From Affinundibacterium seohonense (GTDB taxonomy: Bacteria; Pseudomonadota; Gammaproteobacteria; Burkholderiales; Burkholderiaceae_D): a stretch of DNA of 64,000 bases. Where the stretch lies: NCBI RefSeq assembly GCF_014284305.1, contig NZ_JACOFW010000003.1:24476-88475 (forward strand). Reading direction: 5' to 3'. Below the pieces are notes generated by a model, which was given only the letters and a program-made list of their open reading frames with translations, searched no databases and was not told the origin of the DNA. Both the position numbers and the translations under genes were made by a program. Positions 17,525 through 27,400 of this stretch are shown here, piece by piece; positions within the stretch are counted from its first letter, which is position 1; the number at the start of each line of letters is the position of its first letter.

Positions 17525-18169
17525 CTATCCTTCAAATTCCCACTTTTTCCAATTAGCCAGCACAGCATTCGGATATTCGGCGCGACCACGGCTGCCGTTA
17601 TAGCGCCCCAAAGCCAAATACAAATTGCCGCCCTCCATATCGATATACATGCGCAAAATCGAACATCCATAGCGCAAGTTCGTTTGCATCTGGAATAATT
17701 TTTTAGGATCACCGTCGCCGACTACGCGCGACCAGAATGGCATGACTTGCATGAAGCCACGTGCACCGACTATGGATACTGCGTATTTTTTGAATCCCGA
17801 TTCGACTTGCATCAAGCCGAGCACCAAGCCAGTATCCAAGCCCGCGCGTTTGGATTCGTACCAAACCGTTTCTAGAAACTCTAAGCGGGTTTGCTTATCC
17901 GGTATGCGGCGTTTTAAGCGATCTGACATTTCACCTAACCAATGCAGATATTTGATGCGGTCTTCTATCTTGTCGAAAGTCGGTTTCGGTGGGCGTGGAT
18001 CGGCCACCAGCTTGGCGAGTGCTAGTCTAACGGAATCGGCTATCGCTTCTTCTTTTTGATTGCCTGCGTTCGCAAGCGATGACAGCGTGAGTAGCAGCGC
18101 AAGAAGACAAACGCGAGTTTGTTTTTCAAAGAAACAAACTCGCGCTATTGCGTTCAACATGAACTTCAT
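17525..18169 (-). CDS. Lytic transglycosylase (SLT domain)
   Basis: 214 aa with an N-terminal hydrophobic signal (CLLALLLTLSSLANA) and a C-terminal SLT lysozyme-like domain at about 95-205. The catalytic glutamate is in GLMQVESGF, followed by the usual GARGFMQVMPFWSR, TNLRYGCSILRMYID and ALGRYNGS motifs. It cleaves periplasmic peptidoglycan glycan strands to anhydro-muropeptides (family knowledge). The start lies only 2 bp after the proS stop, so translation may be coupled. A 13-bp perfect inverted repeat occupies codons of the signal peptide; the true start could lie elsewhere. Confidence 0.88.
   Translation of the reverse strand: MKFMLNAIARVCFFEKQTRVCLLALLLTLSSLANAGNQKEEAIADSVRLALAKLVADPRPPKPTFDKIEDRIKYLHWLGEMSDRLKRRIPDKQTRLEFLETVWYESKRAGLDTGLVLGLMQVESGFKKYAVSIVGARGFMQVMPFWSRVVGDGDPKKLFQMQTNLRYGCSILRMYIDMEGGNLYLALGRYNGSRGRAEYPNAVLANWKKWEFEG
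18112..18144 (-). repeat. 13-bp perfect inverted repeat at the proS / lytic transglycosylase junction
   Basis: CGCGAGTTTGTTT (18112-18124) and its exact complement (18132-18144) flank a seven-base loop. It lies within the first 20 codons of the lytic transglycosylase gene, 28 bp past the proS stop. No U-run follows in the direction of transcription. Confidence 0.7.
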
Positions 18170-18171
18170 TC

Positions 18172-19914
18172 TTAGGATGACTTCGCCTGCAATTTAGCAG
18201 TGAGGAAACTGAACATATCTGCAACCGCAACATTGCTCGCTTCGGCATCACGACGACCTTTGTATTCCAGATTGCCTTCTTTTAAGCCACGATCACCAAT
18301 CACGACGCGATGTGGCACACCGATCAATTCCCAATCAGCGAACATCGAACCTGGGCGCAAATCACGATCATCTAACAAGACGTCGACACCAGCAGCCATT
18401 AAATCTGCATACAGTTTTTCTGCCTGCTCCTTGACCGCTGGACTCTTCTCCATGCCCATAGGACAAATTACGACTTCAAACGGCGCAATTGCGGTTGGCC
18501 AGATGATGCCTTTATCATCGAAATTTTGCTCAATTGCCGCACCCAAAATACGGGTAATACCGATGCCATAACAGCCCATTTGCAATAACTGAGGCTTACC
18601 GTTTTCATCAAGAAAAGTCGCTTTCATGGATTCGGAATAGCTAGTGCCGAGCTGGAACACGTGGCCCACTTCGATACCGCGTTGAATTGCGAGCACGCCT
18701 TTGCCATCCGGTGACGGATCGCCTGCGACCACATTGCGCAGGTCAGCAACCAGTGGTTCCGCCACATCACGTCCCCAGTTAGCACCGGTAAAGTGGAAAT
18801 CTTCTTCGTTCGCGCCGCAGACAAAGTCGCCCATCATCGCCACGGTGCGATCTGCCACCACTTTGACCGGCAACTTGGTATTCACTGGGCCGAGGTAACC
18901 TGGCTTAGTACCAAAATGTTCGACGATTTCATCCTCTGTTGCGAATCGGTAGTTCGCTAAGCCTGGTACTTTGCTCGCTTTAATTTCGTTCAATTCATGA
19001 TCGCCGCGTATCAGCAATAACCAGACTTGCTTGGTAACTTTATCTTTCTCTTCAGTCTCAACTGTCAAGACGATAGACTTCACCGTGTTTTGCAAAGGGA
19101 TATTCAAGAGCTCAGCAACCTCTTCACACTTGGCTTTGCCTGGCGTTGCCGTTTTCGTCAATGCTTGTGTTGCTACTTGGCGAGCATCAAACAAGGACAA
19201 GGCTTCTGCTGCTTCCATATTCGCGGCGTAATCCGAAGTTGGGCAATATACCAAAGCGTCTTCACCGGTTTCGGCAATCACGTGGAATTCATGCGAACCC
19301 GTTCCGCCAATCGCACCGTTATCCGCCGCGACGGCGCGGAATTGCAAACCGAAGCGATTGAAAATACGGACATAGGCGTCATACATATTTTGATAAGATT
19401 TTTTTAGACCATCTAAGTCACGGTCAAAAGAGTAAGCATCTTTCATCGTAAATTCACGACCACGCATCAAGCCGAAACGTGGACGACGCTCATCACGGAA
19501 CTTGGTCTGAATATGATAAAAATTCAGCGGCAATTGGCGATAAGACTTAATTTCTTGACGCGCCACGTCAGTAATCGCTTCTTCAGAAGTCGGTTGAATG
19601 ATGAAATCACGACCATGACGATCTTTCACGCGCATCAATTCAGCGCCATATTTTTGCCAGCGACCGGTTTCTTGCCATAATTCAGCGGGTTGCACCACGG
19701 GCATCAACATTTCAATTGCGCCAGAACGATCCATCTCTTCGCGTACAATTTTTTCAACTTTACGGATGACACGCAAACCCATAGGCATGTAGTTATAAAT
19801 ACCAGAGCCGAGACGCTTGATCATCCCAGCGCGCATCATTAGTTTATGGCTGACGATTTCGGCGTCGGCTGGAGCTTCTTTTAAAGTGGAAATGAAAAAA
19901 CGTGTAGCGCGCAT
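18172..19914 (-). CDS. proS: Prolyl-tRNA synthetase, bacterial type with editing domain
   Basis: Class II aminoacyl-tRNA synthetase, 580 aa, charging tRNA-Pro. Motif 2 region [21 protein letters not shown] and motif 3 region [13 protein letters not shown] are clear. Between them (about 225-405) lies the YbaK-like editing insertion ([33 protein letters not shown]) that clears mischarged Ala-tRNA. The anticodon-binding domain is at the C-terminus ([21 protein letters not shown]). Full length. Confidence 0.97.
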   Translation of the reverse strand: MRATRFFISTLKEAPADAEIVSHKLMMRAGMIKRLGSGIYNYMPMGLRVIRKVEKIVREEMDRSGAIEMLMPVVQPAELWQETGRWQKYGAELMRVKDRHGRDFIIQPTSEEAITDVARQEIKSYRQLPLNFYHIQTKFRDERRPRFGLMRGREFTMKDAYSFDRDLDGLKKSYQNMYDAYVRIFNRFGLQFRAVAADNGAIGGTGSHEFHVIAETGEDALVYCPTSDYAANMEAAEALSLFDARQVATQALTKTATPGKAKCEEVAELLNIPLQNTVKSIVLTVETEEKDKVTKQVWLLLIRGDHELNEIKASKVPGLANYRFATEDEIVEHFGTKPGYLGPVNTKLPVKVVADRTVAMMGDFVCGANEEDFHFTGANWGRDVAEPLVADLRNVVAGDPSPDGKGVLAIQRGIEVGHVFQLGTSYSESMKATFLDENGKPQLLQMGCYGIGITRILGAAIEQNFDDKGIIWPTAIAPFEVVICPMGMEKSPAVKEQAEKLYADLMAAGVDVLLDDRDLRPGSMFADWELIGVPHRVVIGDRGLKEGNLEYKGRRDAEASNVAVADMFSFLTAKLQAKSS

Positions 19915-20414
19915 GACTTAATTCTTTTCAATAATGGAGGTTTGGAATGACATCAAAATGTTGCCAGCATTGCGCAGCAAAATTCAGGCCTAACTCTGAC
20001 AAGGAGCGCCATGATTTATGAAACAACAACGCGTGAACTTTTTTGTTGAAGTCCTAGGTTATAATCACCTCAATTTTAAAGGATATGCTGGCTCATGCGC
20101 TCACTCTTTGCATTTTTGATGATGGTTTCGACTGCTTAATTGCATTTTTCTCGCTCAAACTCAGATTTTTATCGGTATTTTCTACAAGTCCTGAGTTCCC
20201 AGTGTCAAAAATTTCGCCAGTCAAAAATAAAGAATGAGCCCTGACCACGTTTGGGAATAATTAACAATTCGTTTAGGGATACATAAATTCTCGCTGATAT
20301 CAATCAGTGCTGGAATTTTTTGGTGCGGCTTATTTTTCGTAAATAGAAAAAATTTGTCGCCGGCAAGCCTGAACGATAGTAAATGAATTCCCAAGAAATA
20401 ATTGGGGTTATACC
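19915..20414. other. Divergent intergenic region proS / rppH
   Basis: It holds the promoters of both genes. A TATAAT at 20060-20065 is followed at 20095 by a 14-codon frame (MRSLFAFLMMVSTA, stop) that looks like the beginning of a signal peptide, with AAAGGA eleven bases upstream. It may be a leader peptide or the remnant of a lost gene. Nothing else was recognised. Confidence 0.35.
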
Positions 20415-21089
20415 ATGTTGGATCGTGAAGGCTTTAGGCCTAACGTAGGCATTATTATGCTGAACGCCAATAATGAAGTCTGGTGGGGCAAGCGGGTGCG
20501 CGAGCATTCTTGGCAGTTTCCACAAGGCGGCATTAAATACGGCGAATCGCCGGAACAAGCAATGTTCCGCGAACTAGAAGAAGAAACTGGCTTACTTCCC
20601 GAACATGTCAAAATCTTGGGTCGTACCCGTGATTGGCTGCGCTATGAAGTGCCGGATCATTTCATTAAACGCGAAATTCGTGGTCATTACCGTGGGCAAA
20701 AACAAATCTGGTTTTTGCTACGAATGGTCGGGCGTGATTGCGATGTGAATTTGCGTGCCAGCACGCATCCTGAATTTGATGCTTGGCGCTGGCATGACTA
20801 TTGGGTACCGCTTGATACGGTGATCGAGTTTAAGCGTGGTGTCTATCAAATGGCTTTACAAGAATTATCTCGATTCTTGAATCGTCCTGAGGGACAACGT
20901 AAGCCTTTTCATCAAAAACGCAGGCATCTGGAAGAAAAAACAGGTACGGCCAACACTTCTGAAATGAGTAAGTCTGCACCATTAATACTAGATGTAAGTA
21001 CCACAGTTGAAGTCACTGTTAACATCGCGATCGAGACGAAAATGCCTGAACAGAAATCTGAGATTGAGATCCCCAATAAAGAAGGTTAA
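20415..21089 (+). CDS. rppH: RNA pyrophosphohydrolase RppH (Nudix)
   Basis: Removes pyrophosphate from 5'-triphosphate mRNA ends and so starts RNA decay. The Nudix box is complete ([23 protein letters not shown]), preceded by [18 protein letters not shown] and WQFPQGG. The core ends near residue 160. A further ~60 residues form a charged low-complexity tail absent from E. coli RppH (176 aa), a length common in betaproteobacteria. The CNP1-like gene starts 2 bp after its stop. Confidence 0.95.
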   Translation: MLDREGFRPNVGIIMLNANNEVWWGKRVREHSWQFPQGGIKYGESPEQAMFRELEEETGLLPEHVKILGRTRDWLRYEVPDHFIKREIRGHYRGQKQIWFLLRMVGRDCDVNLRASTHPEFDAWRWHDYWVPLDTVIEFKRGVYQMALQELSRFLNRPEGQRKPFHQKRRHLEEKTGTANTSEMSKSAPLILDVSTTVEVTVNIAIETKMPEQKSEIEIPNKEG

Positions 21090-21091
21090 CC

Positions 21092-21640
21092 ATGCAATTG
21101 CACACATCGCTCCGACTTCCCCAATGCAAGCTGCAAGCAATGCTGCGCCGCTGCGGTCTGTGCTTTTTCCTGATGATACCCATCATTTCCTACGCTCAGG
21201 AGAATGATGAAAAAATTATCAAACCTTGGGTAGATAGCCCAGTCAATTTACCAGCCGCACCAGCAACCGAAAATTTATTGCGTTTTTACAGCAATGACAA
21301 TCAAAGTTTCTTCATTGATCACAAGTCCATCAGCATCGTCGCCGATGGCAGCTTGCGTTACACCTTAGTTTCTATTAGTCGGTCCGGTGCAAAAAATGTC
21401 AGCTATGAAGGCCTACGTTGCGACAGCAAACAAAAGCGCTTATTTGCCTTTGGGCGTGCTGATGGCTCTTGGTCGAATTCACGTCGCAATGAATGGGATA
21501 GTTTCAGCAATGACGGCGTGAATAAACAACACAGTAGCCTTGCTTGGGATTTTGCTTGTGAAGGCGGCAGTCTAGCCGGTACTGTTGAAAATATTGTTCA
21601 ACGTATTCGTCACAATCAATCATTACGGCAGTTTCACTAA
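21092..21640 (+). CDS. CNP1-like family exported protein
   Basis: 182 aa with a signal peptide after a long n-region (LRRCGLCFFLMIPIISYA). The mature part has KPWVDSPVNLPAAP near the start, FFIDHKSISIVADGSLRYTLVS and a pair of cysteines (LRCDSKQ, WDFACEGG), the recognisable pattern of the CNP1-like family in Neisseria and Burkholderiales. Function is unknown. The 2-bp spacing after rppH suggests cotranscription, as is usual in this order, and a shared terminator follows. Confidence 0.85.
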   Translation: MQLHTSLRLPQCKLQAMLRRCGLCFFLMIPIISYAQENDEKIIKPWVDSPVNLPAAPATENLLRFYSNDNQSFFIDHKSISIVADGSLRYTLVSISRSGAKNVSYEGLRCDSKQKRLFAFGRADGSWSNSRRNEWDSFSNDGVNKQHSSLAWDFACEGGSLAGTVENIVQRIRHNQSLRQFH

Positions 21641-21667
21641 TCTGCATTAGTCATGGATTGAGGATAT

Positions 21668-21710
21668 AAAAAAGCCCGATAGATTCAGATTCTGCCGGGC
21701 TTTTTCTTTT
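21668..21710. terminator. Bidirectional terminator between CNP1-like gene and TonB receptor
   Basis: AAAAAGCCCG before 21680 pairs with CGGGCTTTTT (21696-21705), with further pairing of the inner bases. An A-run on the left and a T-run on the right serve both converging genes. Confidence 0.85.
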
Positions 21711-21740
21711 ATTCAAATCAAAGATCGATCAGAACTAATA

Positions 21741-24566
21741 TCAAAACTTATATTCGCCCCACAATTTCAAAGAGGTTCCGCGTAATGGCAATGGACTGCC
21801 AGCACGATTTTCTACCTGTGTTTTGCGATTCATTAGGTTGAACAAATTAAAGCCAATCCGCAAATCTTTAAAGCCCGAATAAGAGCCGTAAATATCCACC
21901 GTAAAGTCGGCGCCGATCTTACATCCTTCGGCACTGACCTTACGCTCAGCGCAGGCTTCTATGGTGTTAGCAGTATCGTCGGCACCCCAAGCTAACTTAC
22001 GCTCACTTTGGAAATAACCACGTGCACCAGCGCTCCACACGCTCTTAGACCAATTTGCACTCACGTTACTAACCACACGTGGGTAGTAACGATATCCTAC
22101 ATAATTGTCGCTAAAGCGTTGCTTGTCTGTGTCATACCACAGCGTATCAATCTGTATCGTTGATTCTAAATTCGTAGTCAAACGGCCATATTCACCTAAG
22201 TTCCATTGACTACGAATACCCAAATCGACACCTGACATCTTGGTTTTTGTAACGTTGGAATATTGATCACGTACGCCTTGTACCGGCCCCACTTTAAAGC
22301 CTAGCGGTACGCCAGCGAGCTGACTTGCGCGTTGACCAAACTCGATATCCTGAGGTGATAGAGCACCACGTACAACTAAACCCGTCGTTGTGTCTTCATG
22401 CGCCAAAATGTAATCCGAACCACGTACAGCGATTTCATTGAAACGTGACACATTCCAATAGTCCAAAGTGACTGCAGTGTCTTTCGTCGGTTGCAGCACA
22501 AAACCTAAACTATATATACGAGAGCGTTCCGGCTCTAGCTTTGGATTCGGGGTGACAGTCGATGGAAACCCTGTTTCACACCCAGAATAGTAAGCAGTCA
22601 AGGCATTGGAGCGGTCAGTCGCATCGCCCAACATCAAGGCATCATATATCTTATTCGCCATGTCGCAGCGTTTAGGATCGTCACCGCTAGTGAACCACGA
22701 TGCACCGCCATTGCCGGTTTCTGGCAAACTAGGGGCACGATAACCACGAGACATCGTGCCGCGAATTTTCAATTGATCGGACACCAAATAGCTCGCGTTG
22801 GCTTTCGGAATAATCTCTAAATTCGTTGGACCTGATTTATCTGCTCGTAGCGCAAAATCCAATTCTAGCTTTTTAGTAATCGGTGCATTCAATTCAGCAA
22901 ATGCTGCACTGACATTGCGTGAACCATCAATCGATACACCGCTAAACTGAACAATACGTGCTTGCAGAATATTGTCCATACTCTTGTGCAAGAAAGTTTC
23001 GTGACGTACATCGGCACCTAGCACCAAAGTCATAGGACCACCAGCCAAGTTCATCATGTCTTTGCTAGCTTTAAAATCTACCCACGACTCACTCGACTTA
23101 CCATCCGAGCCCATCACTGGGAACATTTTGTCTAATAAAGCCCGTGGATTTTGCTGTCCGAATTTATACTCACCACTGGTAATTGCCTTCTCGTATTCAT
23201 AACGATCGCGATACAGTTGTTGTCGTTGATGGGCGCGTCCGCCCATGTAACCGATCGCGGCATCCCACTCCCAGCCAGCGGTTTTGCCAAGCAAACCGGC
23301 AACTGCCCGGTATTGTTGTGAACCGCCGACATTCTTAAACATATCAGGATGATCGGCAAAACGATAATTCAGCCCAATCGGAAATGAATAGGGATTGTTT
23401 GGATGTCCAACAGGTAAAGTCGGATCCACAAAATACTGCAATTCGCCTTTAATCGAGTCGTACCAAGATAAGCTCGAACCAGTGACATTACTGCGGGGAA
23501 TTGAGGTGTTGTATGTCGATTTGGTATCGGCTAATTGAATCTCCGCCCATGCTGACATGTCCTCAGAGATCTTAAAATTTGCCATGGAATAGAAGGCAGC
23601 ACGCTCGGCACCAGGCATGGCATCACTATCTTTCCAATAATTGTAACGGCACAAACCATCAATCAAATTTTCTGTAGCGCAGCCTGGCATAGACTTACTG
23701 ATGCGCGTTCCCGCTAACTTAGGATCTGTATAGTTGCTAGGATAGCGTCCTGTGTAATTACCAGGGAAAGCGCCCGTCGATAATGAATCGATCTTGCCAG
23801 TATCTCGCGCAGGATTGAGCTTCAAATACCATTCCGGCAAACGACGATTCACAAAATCATCTTTATAAGAACCACGTTTATACAAATCCAAACTAGCGAA
23901 TAAGTTATAGCCATCTTTATCGATATCACCGATACCGGCGGTGACGTTGGCAAAGCTCTGATTATTTATCTGACGATTGCTCACCGACTGCTGCTTACTA
24001 GCGCTCACCTGCACACCTGTAAAATCTTTACGCGTGATGATGTTGACCACACCAGCAATTGCCGAGGAACCATAAATCGCTGAAGCACCATCACGTAAAA
24101 TCTCCACGCGTTCGACTGCAGAAGCGGGAATCGCATCCACGTTCACAAAGGTATTTTGCAAACCATCGGCAAAACCGAAGCTAGGCAAACGGCGTCCATT
24201 GATCAGCACCAATGTCGCACTCACTCCCAAATTGCGCAAGGAAACACCTGAAGCACCACTTGCCCAAGAATTAGCACCGCTCAAATCTGAAATCGCACTC
24301 TTATCATTCGACGTCGACAACTCCAAAATGTCTTTCACCGTCACAGCACCGCTTTGCATAATGTCGTTTTTGGTGATGATTTGCAGTGGTGCAGCTGTTT
24401 CAGCATCGATGCGTTTCACATTGGATCCAGTCACAACAACGCGTTGCGAACTGGATTTTTCATCCGCATTTGCTTTAACCGCATCTTGTGCCCAACCTGA
24501 TGACTGTGCACCAAATGACAGGGCTAGCGCCACCACGATGGTTTTTACTTTGACTCGTTTTTTCAA
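21741..24566 (-). CDS. TonB-dependent outer membrane receptor
   Basis: 941 aa: Sec signal (MKKRVKVKTIVVALALSFGAQ...), plug domain at about 50-180 with the TonB-proximal VVVTGSNVKR strip and GVSLRNLGVSATLVLINGRR, VERVEILRDGASAIYGSSAIAGVVNIITRK, then a 22-stranded barrel ending in LKLWGEYKF with terminal Phe. This is the subfamily (GSN(I/V)KR box) often linked to sugar or peptide uptake, but the substrate cannot be read from sequence. No TonB, transporter or sigma regulator is adjacent. It converges on the CNP1-like gene. Confidence 0.93.
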   Translation of the reverse strand: MKKRVKVKTIVVALALSFGAQSSGWAQDAVKANADEKSSSQRVVVTGSNVKRIDAETAAPLQIITKNDIMQSGAVTVKDILELSTSNDKSAISDLSGANSWASGASGVSLRNLGVSATLVLINGRRLPSFGFADGLQNTFVNVDAIPASAVERVEILRDGASAIYGSSAIAGVVNIITRKDFTGVQVSASKQQSVSNRQINNQSFANVTAGIGDIDKDGYNLFASLDLYKRGSYKDDFVNRRLPEWYLKLNPARDTGKIDSLSTGAFPGNYTGRYPSNYTDPKLAGTRISKSMPGCATENLIDGLCRYNYWKDSDAMPGAERAAFYSMANFKISEDMSAWAEIQLADTKSTYNTSIPRSNVTGSSLSWYDSIKGELQYFVDPTLPVGHPNNPYSFPIGLNYRFADHPDMFKNVGGSQQYRAVAGLLGKTAGWEWDAAIGYMGGRAHQRQQLYRDRYEYEKAITSGEYKFGQQNPRALLDKMFPVMGSDGKSSESWVDFKASKDMMNLAGGPMTLVLGADVRHETFLHKSMDNILQARIVQFSGVSIDGSRNVSAAFAELNAPITKKLELDFALRADKSGPTNLEIIPKANASYLVSDQLKIRGTMSRGYRAPSLPETGNGGASWFTSGDDPKRCDMANKIYDALMLGDATDRSNALTAYYSGCETGFPSTVTPNPKLEPERSRIYSLGFVLQPTKDTAVTLDYWNVSRFNEIAVRGSDYILAHEDTTTGLVVRGALSPQDIEFGQRASQLAGVPLGFKVGPVQGVRDQYSNVTKTKMSGVDLGIRSQWNLGEYGRLTTNLESTIQIDTLWYDTDKQRFSDNYVGYRYYPRVVSNVSANWSKSVWSAGARGYFQSERKLAWGADDTANTIEACAERKVSAEGCKIGADFTVDIYGSYSGFKDLRIGFNLFNLMNRKTQVENRAGSPLPLRGTSLKLWGEYKF

Positions 24567-24948
24567 GATAACTCCTTAATGTTCTGTCGTTTTCAGCTTC
24601 AATCTGAAACTGTCTCATGACATGAAATACTCTCAATGTTTTTTTGCCAATGACCACTCCCATTGAAAAGCAACTAAGAATACATTCCTGACATGCGTCG
24701 ACATTTAAATATATTTACAAAATATTTAAAAGATATCTGAGAAAAAAACAACGAAAATGACAGTAAATTAATTCTATCTGCGACGAAGTTGGTGGTAATC
24801 AACCAGAAACCAATGAAGGTTAATAACCATAATAAATGTAGTTTTTCACAACCAATGACGTTATGCCACCATGCAAATGTGTTTGATAAATCTATACTTT
24901 ACTGATAACTTGCTGATGCAACTTTTCGCCCACCCGATCAGGATAATT
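24567..24948. other. Divergent intergenic region TonB receptor / SRPBCC gene
   Basis: AT-rich at 24700-24760, likely promoter DNA for the receptor. No operator palindrome of a known type was recognised. The plus frame is open from 24871, but the ribosome site AGGA is at 24940-24943, just before the called start. Confidence 0.45.
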
Positions 24949-25362
24949 ATGAAAATCACTATTCACACCACCGTCAAATCCACCCTTAACAAATGCTGGG
25001 ACGCGTGGACAACACCTGCCGACATCATGCAATGGAATGCAGCTAACCAAGACTGGCATACGCCTAGCAGTACGAATGATTTACGCATCGGCGGCAAATT
25101 CACCAGTCGTATGGAAGCCAAAGATGGCAGCATGGGCTTCGATTTCGAAGGCACTTACACCAACATTATCGACTATCAATTAATCGAATATTCCTTAGGC
25201 GATCAACGCACGGTCAGCGTGGTGTTCAAAGACAACAATGGCGTTGTCGACATCACAGAAACGTTCGATGCAGAGGGTGAACATAGTGCAGAGATGCAAC
25301 GTGCCGGTTGGCAAGCGATCTTGAATAATTTTAGACAGTATGTGGAAAACAAAACTGTGTGA
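24949..25362 (+). CDS. SRPBCC (AHSA1-like) domain protein
   Basis: 137 aa beginning MKITIHTTVKSTLNKCWDAWTTPADIMQWN, the typical opening of the AHSA1/SRPBCC hydrophobic-pocket fold, with GGKFTSRMEAKDGSMGFDFEGTY in the middle and GWQAILNNFRQYVE as the C-terminal helix. Such proteins bind small hydrophobic ligands; the ligand is unknown. The ATG at 24949, with its ribosome site, is preferred to an in-frame ATG at 24871, which would add residues unrelated to the fold. Confidence 0.88.
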   Translation: MKITIHTTVKSTLNKCWDAWTTPADIMQWNAANQDWHTPSSTNDLRIGGKFTSRMEAKDGSMGFDFEGTYTNIIDYQLIEYSLGDQRTVSVVFKDNNGVVDITETFDAEGEHSAEMQRAGWQAILNNFRQYVENKTV

Positions 25363-25534
25363 AGCTCAGGTTTGAACATCGAGCCATGCCATCAAACGGT
25401 TTTCCCTGCGATGCTTACAAAAACCAGATAGCGCCTCACTGTCAGCTCATTGTCGGCTGAATGTCGGCAGCAATTCGTCACCGTCAAACAGAGAATCAAT
25501 GAATACTCATGGTTCACTTTCGTTGGAGTAAAAA

Positions 25535-26002
25535 ATGATTCTCAAACAATTACGGCTTAGTCGTCATCTCTCCCAAGATCAGTTAGCACAAATGTCTGGT
25601 TTAAGCGTCAGAACCATACAGCGGATAGAAAGCGGACATAAGCCGAGTGTCGAGTCTCTTAAATGCCTAGCGTCAGTGCTTGAAGTCGATATTTCAACCT
25701 TAAATCAGGAGCAATTTATGATGGACAAAAAATCCGGCAACTGGCAAAACCTGCCTTTTTGGCTAAAGTGTTGGTTTGCCTTACATTTTCTCAATTTGCG
25801 CCCTAAGCGACAAACGTCCAAGAGGATAGAAATCATGTCTCACCTCACTGGCTTTAGTTTTTGTTTACTTGGTTTTTTCAATGAAGCGGCTTTAGCTGGT
25901 GGCTTAATCATGTTGGCAACCGCCTACTTATTTTATTTTTTGAGTTGGCAAGGTGATCAATATGGCATTTGGTATGAAGACGCGGAAATAACGACGCAAT
26001 AA
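25535..26002 (+). CDS. XRE-family helix-turn-helix protein with membrane tail
   Basis: 155 aa. Residues 1-60 are a Cro/CI-type HTH (LKQLRLSRHLSQDQLAQMSGLSVRTIQRIESG). Residues 85-140 carry about two membrane helices (SFCLLGFFNEAALAGGLIMLATAYLFYFL), so it should be a membrane-tethered DNA-binding protein (family with 2TM-type C-termini). Target genes are unknown. TGGAGT precedes the start. Confidence 0.85.
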   Translation: MILKQLRLSRHLSQDQLAQMSGLSVRTIQRIESGHKPSVESLKCLASVLEVDISTLNQEQFMMDKKSGNWQNLPFWLKCWFALHFLNLRPKRQTSKRIEIMSHLTGFSFCLLGFFNEAALAGGLIMLATAYLFYFLSWQGDQYGIWYEDAEITTQ

Positions 26003-26115
26003 GTCTGATCGCTTTCGTCTGGGGTTTGGGCGAAAGCGATTTGAAGTTTCATTGATGTATTCTCTCAACAGCGCCATATAGTGCAACACACCACAAAGAT
26101 AGGAACAAGCTCACT

Positions 26116-26505
26116 ATGTCCAATTTACCTCCAACGTGCTTGGTACTCTTCGTCGATGATGTCGCCAAACTTACTGCCTTTTATAGTAATGTCGCGAACA
26201 TGGCAATAAGACACCAGGACAGCGCCTATGCGGTCTTGGGTATCGATGGTTTCGAACTCATTTTGCACGCTATGCAAAGCGAGTCACCGCCGATCATTGC
26301 GACAAGTCACATTACCGTGCGTGAGGATTCCTATTTCAAGCTTTGTTTACCAGTAAGCGATATCGCCGCCGCGCGTGCCACTGCAAAGGCATTTGGCGGA
26401 GCAATCAAGGCCATAGAACACGAATGGGTGTTTCAAGGAATTCGTGCTTGTGACGGCCACGACCCTGAGGGCAATGTTATTCAATTACGGATGCTGGTTG
26501 CATGA
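26116..26505 (+). CDS. VOC (glyoxalase/bleomycin resistance) family protein
   Basis: 129-aa single-module VOC fold: CLVLFVDDVAKLTAFYSNV opens the first beta-alpha-beta unit, FKLCLPVSDIAAARATAKAFGG the second, and the end GHDPEGNVIQLRML is typical. Potential metal ligands are a His in the middle and the final Glu/Gln positions. Substrate unknown; one of a run of small stand-alone genes. Confidence 0.85.
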   Translation: MSNLPPTCLVLFVDDVAKLTAFYSNVANMAIRHQDSAYAVLGIDGFELILHAMQSESPPIIATSHITVREDSYFKLCLPVSDIAAARATAKAFGGAIKAIEHEWVFQGIRACDGHDPEGNVIQLRMLVA

Positions 26506-26579
26506 CAAAACACCCCTGTTTTGCAAAACAAGACTGACCTTTATTCACACAATCAAAACCCAAACGTCTGGCGATAAAA

Positions 26580-26945
26580 TTGAAAAATATTCTCCTCTCT
26601 TTGCTTTTAGCACTCATAGCCACAAGCAGTTCAGCAAGCCAAGCCCCGCAAGAGACTCGTGCAGAAATTGAGACTCTGTTCCAAAAACTCCAAGCTGCAA
26701 ACTGCCAATTCAATCGCAATGGCACTTGGTATTCAGGTGTTGAGGCAAAAGTACATCTCACAAAAAAATTGGCTTATTTCGAAAACAAAAACATGATCAA
26801 GAGCACAGAAGATTTTATTACCCAAGCGGCATCGCTTAGCAGTTCGAGCGGGAAGGCGTATCTAGTTAAATGTGGAAACATGCCAGCCACCGAAAGTAAG
26901 ATTTGGCTGCAAGAGCAACTAAAAATTATGCGCTCGCCAAAATGA
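26580..26945 (+). CDS. DUF5329 family exported protein
   Basis: 121 aa starting at a TTG (MKNILLSLLLALIATSSSASQA, a signal peptide). The mature protein shows EIETLFQKLQAANCQFNRNGTWY, KVHLTKKLAYFENK and STEDFITQAASLSSSSGKAY, the recognisable DUF5329 pattern with two conserved cysteines (probable disulfide). Function is unknown. The stop overlaps the next start (ATGA). Confidence 0.8.
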   Translation: MKNILLSLLLALIATSSSASQAPQETRAEIETLFQKLQAANCQFNRNGTWYSGVEAKVHLTKKLAYFENKNMIKSTEDFITQAASLSSSSGKAYLVKCGNMPATESKIWLQEQLKIMRSPK

Positions 26946-27265
26946 AACGCGCCCTCTTCATATGCACCCAAAACCGACTTCGCAGCCCGACTGCAGAACA
27001 AATTTTCGCATCATGGCCTGATGTCGAAACAGACTCTGCTGGTTTGGGCAACGACGCCACCACGCCACTCTCCTCAGAACAAATCGCCTGGGCGACGATC
27101 ATCTTCGTGATGGAGAAAGCGCATCGCAATAAGTTGTCGCAGAAATTTAGACGCTATCTCAATAATAAGCGGATTATTTGTTTGGATATTCCGGATGAAT
27201 ATGCGTTTATGGATCCGGTGTTGATTACGATTTTGAAGGCTAAGGTTGGGAAGTTTTTGATGTAA
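26942..27265 (+). CDS. Low-molecular-weight protein tyrosine phosphatase-like protein
   Basis: 107 aa. The P-loop CTQNRLRS fits CX5R(S/T) close to the N-terminus, as in the short COG4551-type tyrosine phosphatases; an acidic DIPDEY/MDPVL segment may supply the general acid. The ATG at 26942 overlaps the DUF5329 stop by 4 bp, so coupled translation is likely; an in-frame ATG at 26903 lies inside the upstream gene. The last eight codons are duplicated downstream at 27982-28005. Confidence 0.82.
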   Translation: MKRALFICTQNRLRSPTAEQIFASWPDVETDSAGLGNDATTPLSSEQIAWATIIFVMEKAHRNKLSQKFRRYLNNKRIICLDIPDEYAFMDPVLITILKAKVGKFLM

Positions 27266-27331
27266 ACCTCAATTGGATCCAGTTAACGATTTCAAACCTG
27301 AAAGTTCGCCATAATCTGACTCTCTTAACAA

Positions 27332-27366
27332 GTAGGTGCGATTAGCAAAGCGTAATCGCACGCATG
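27332..27366 (+). repeat. REP-like palindrome, left of RAYT
   Basis: 35-bp element whose core is GTGCGATTA (27336-27344) and TAATCGCAC (27353-27361), a 9-bp perfect stem with an eight-base loop, flanked by GTAG and GCATG. Confidence 0.88.
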
Positions 27367-27400
27367 ACAATCGACGAATACACTTTACAACAAATAAAGT

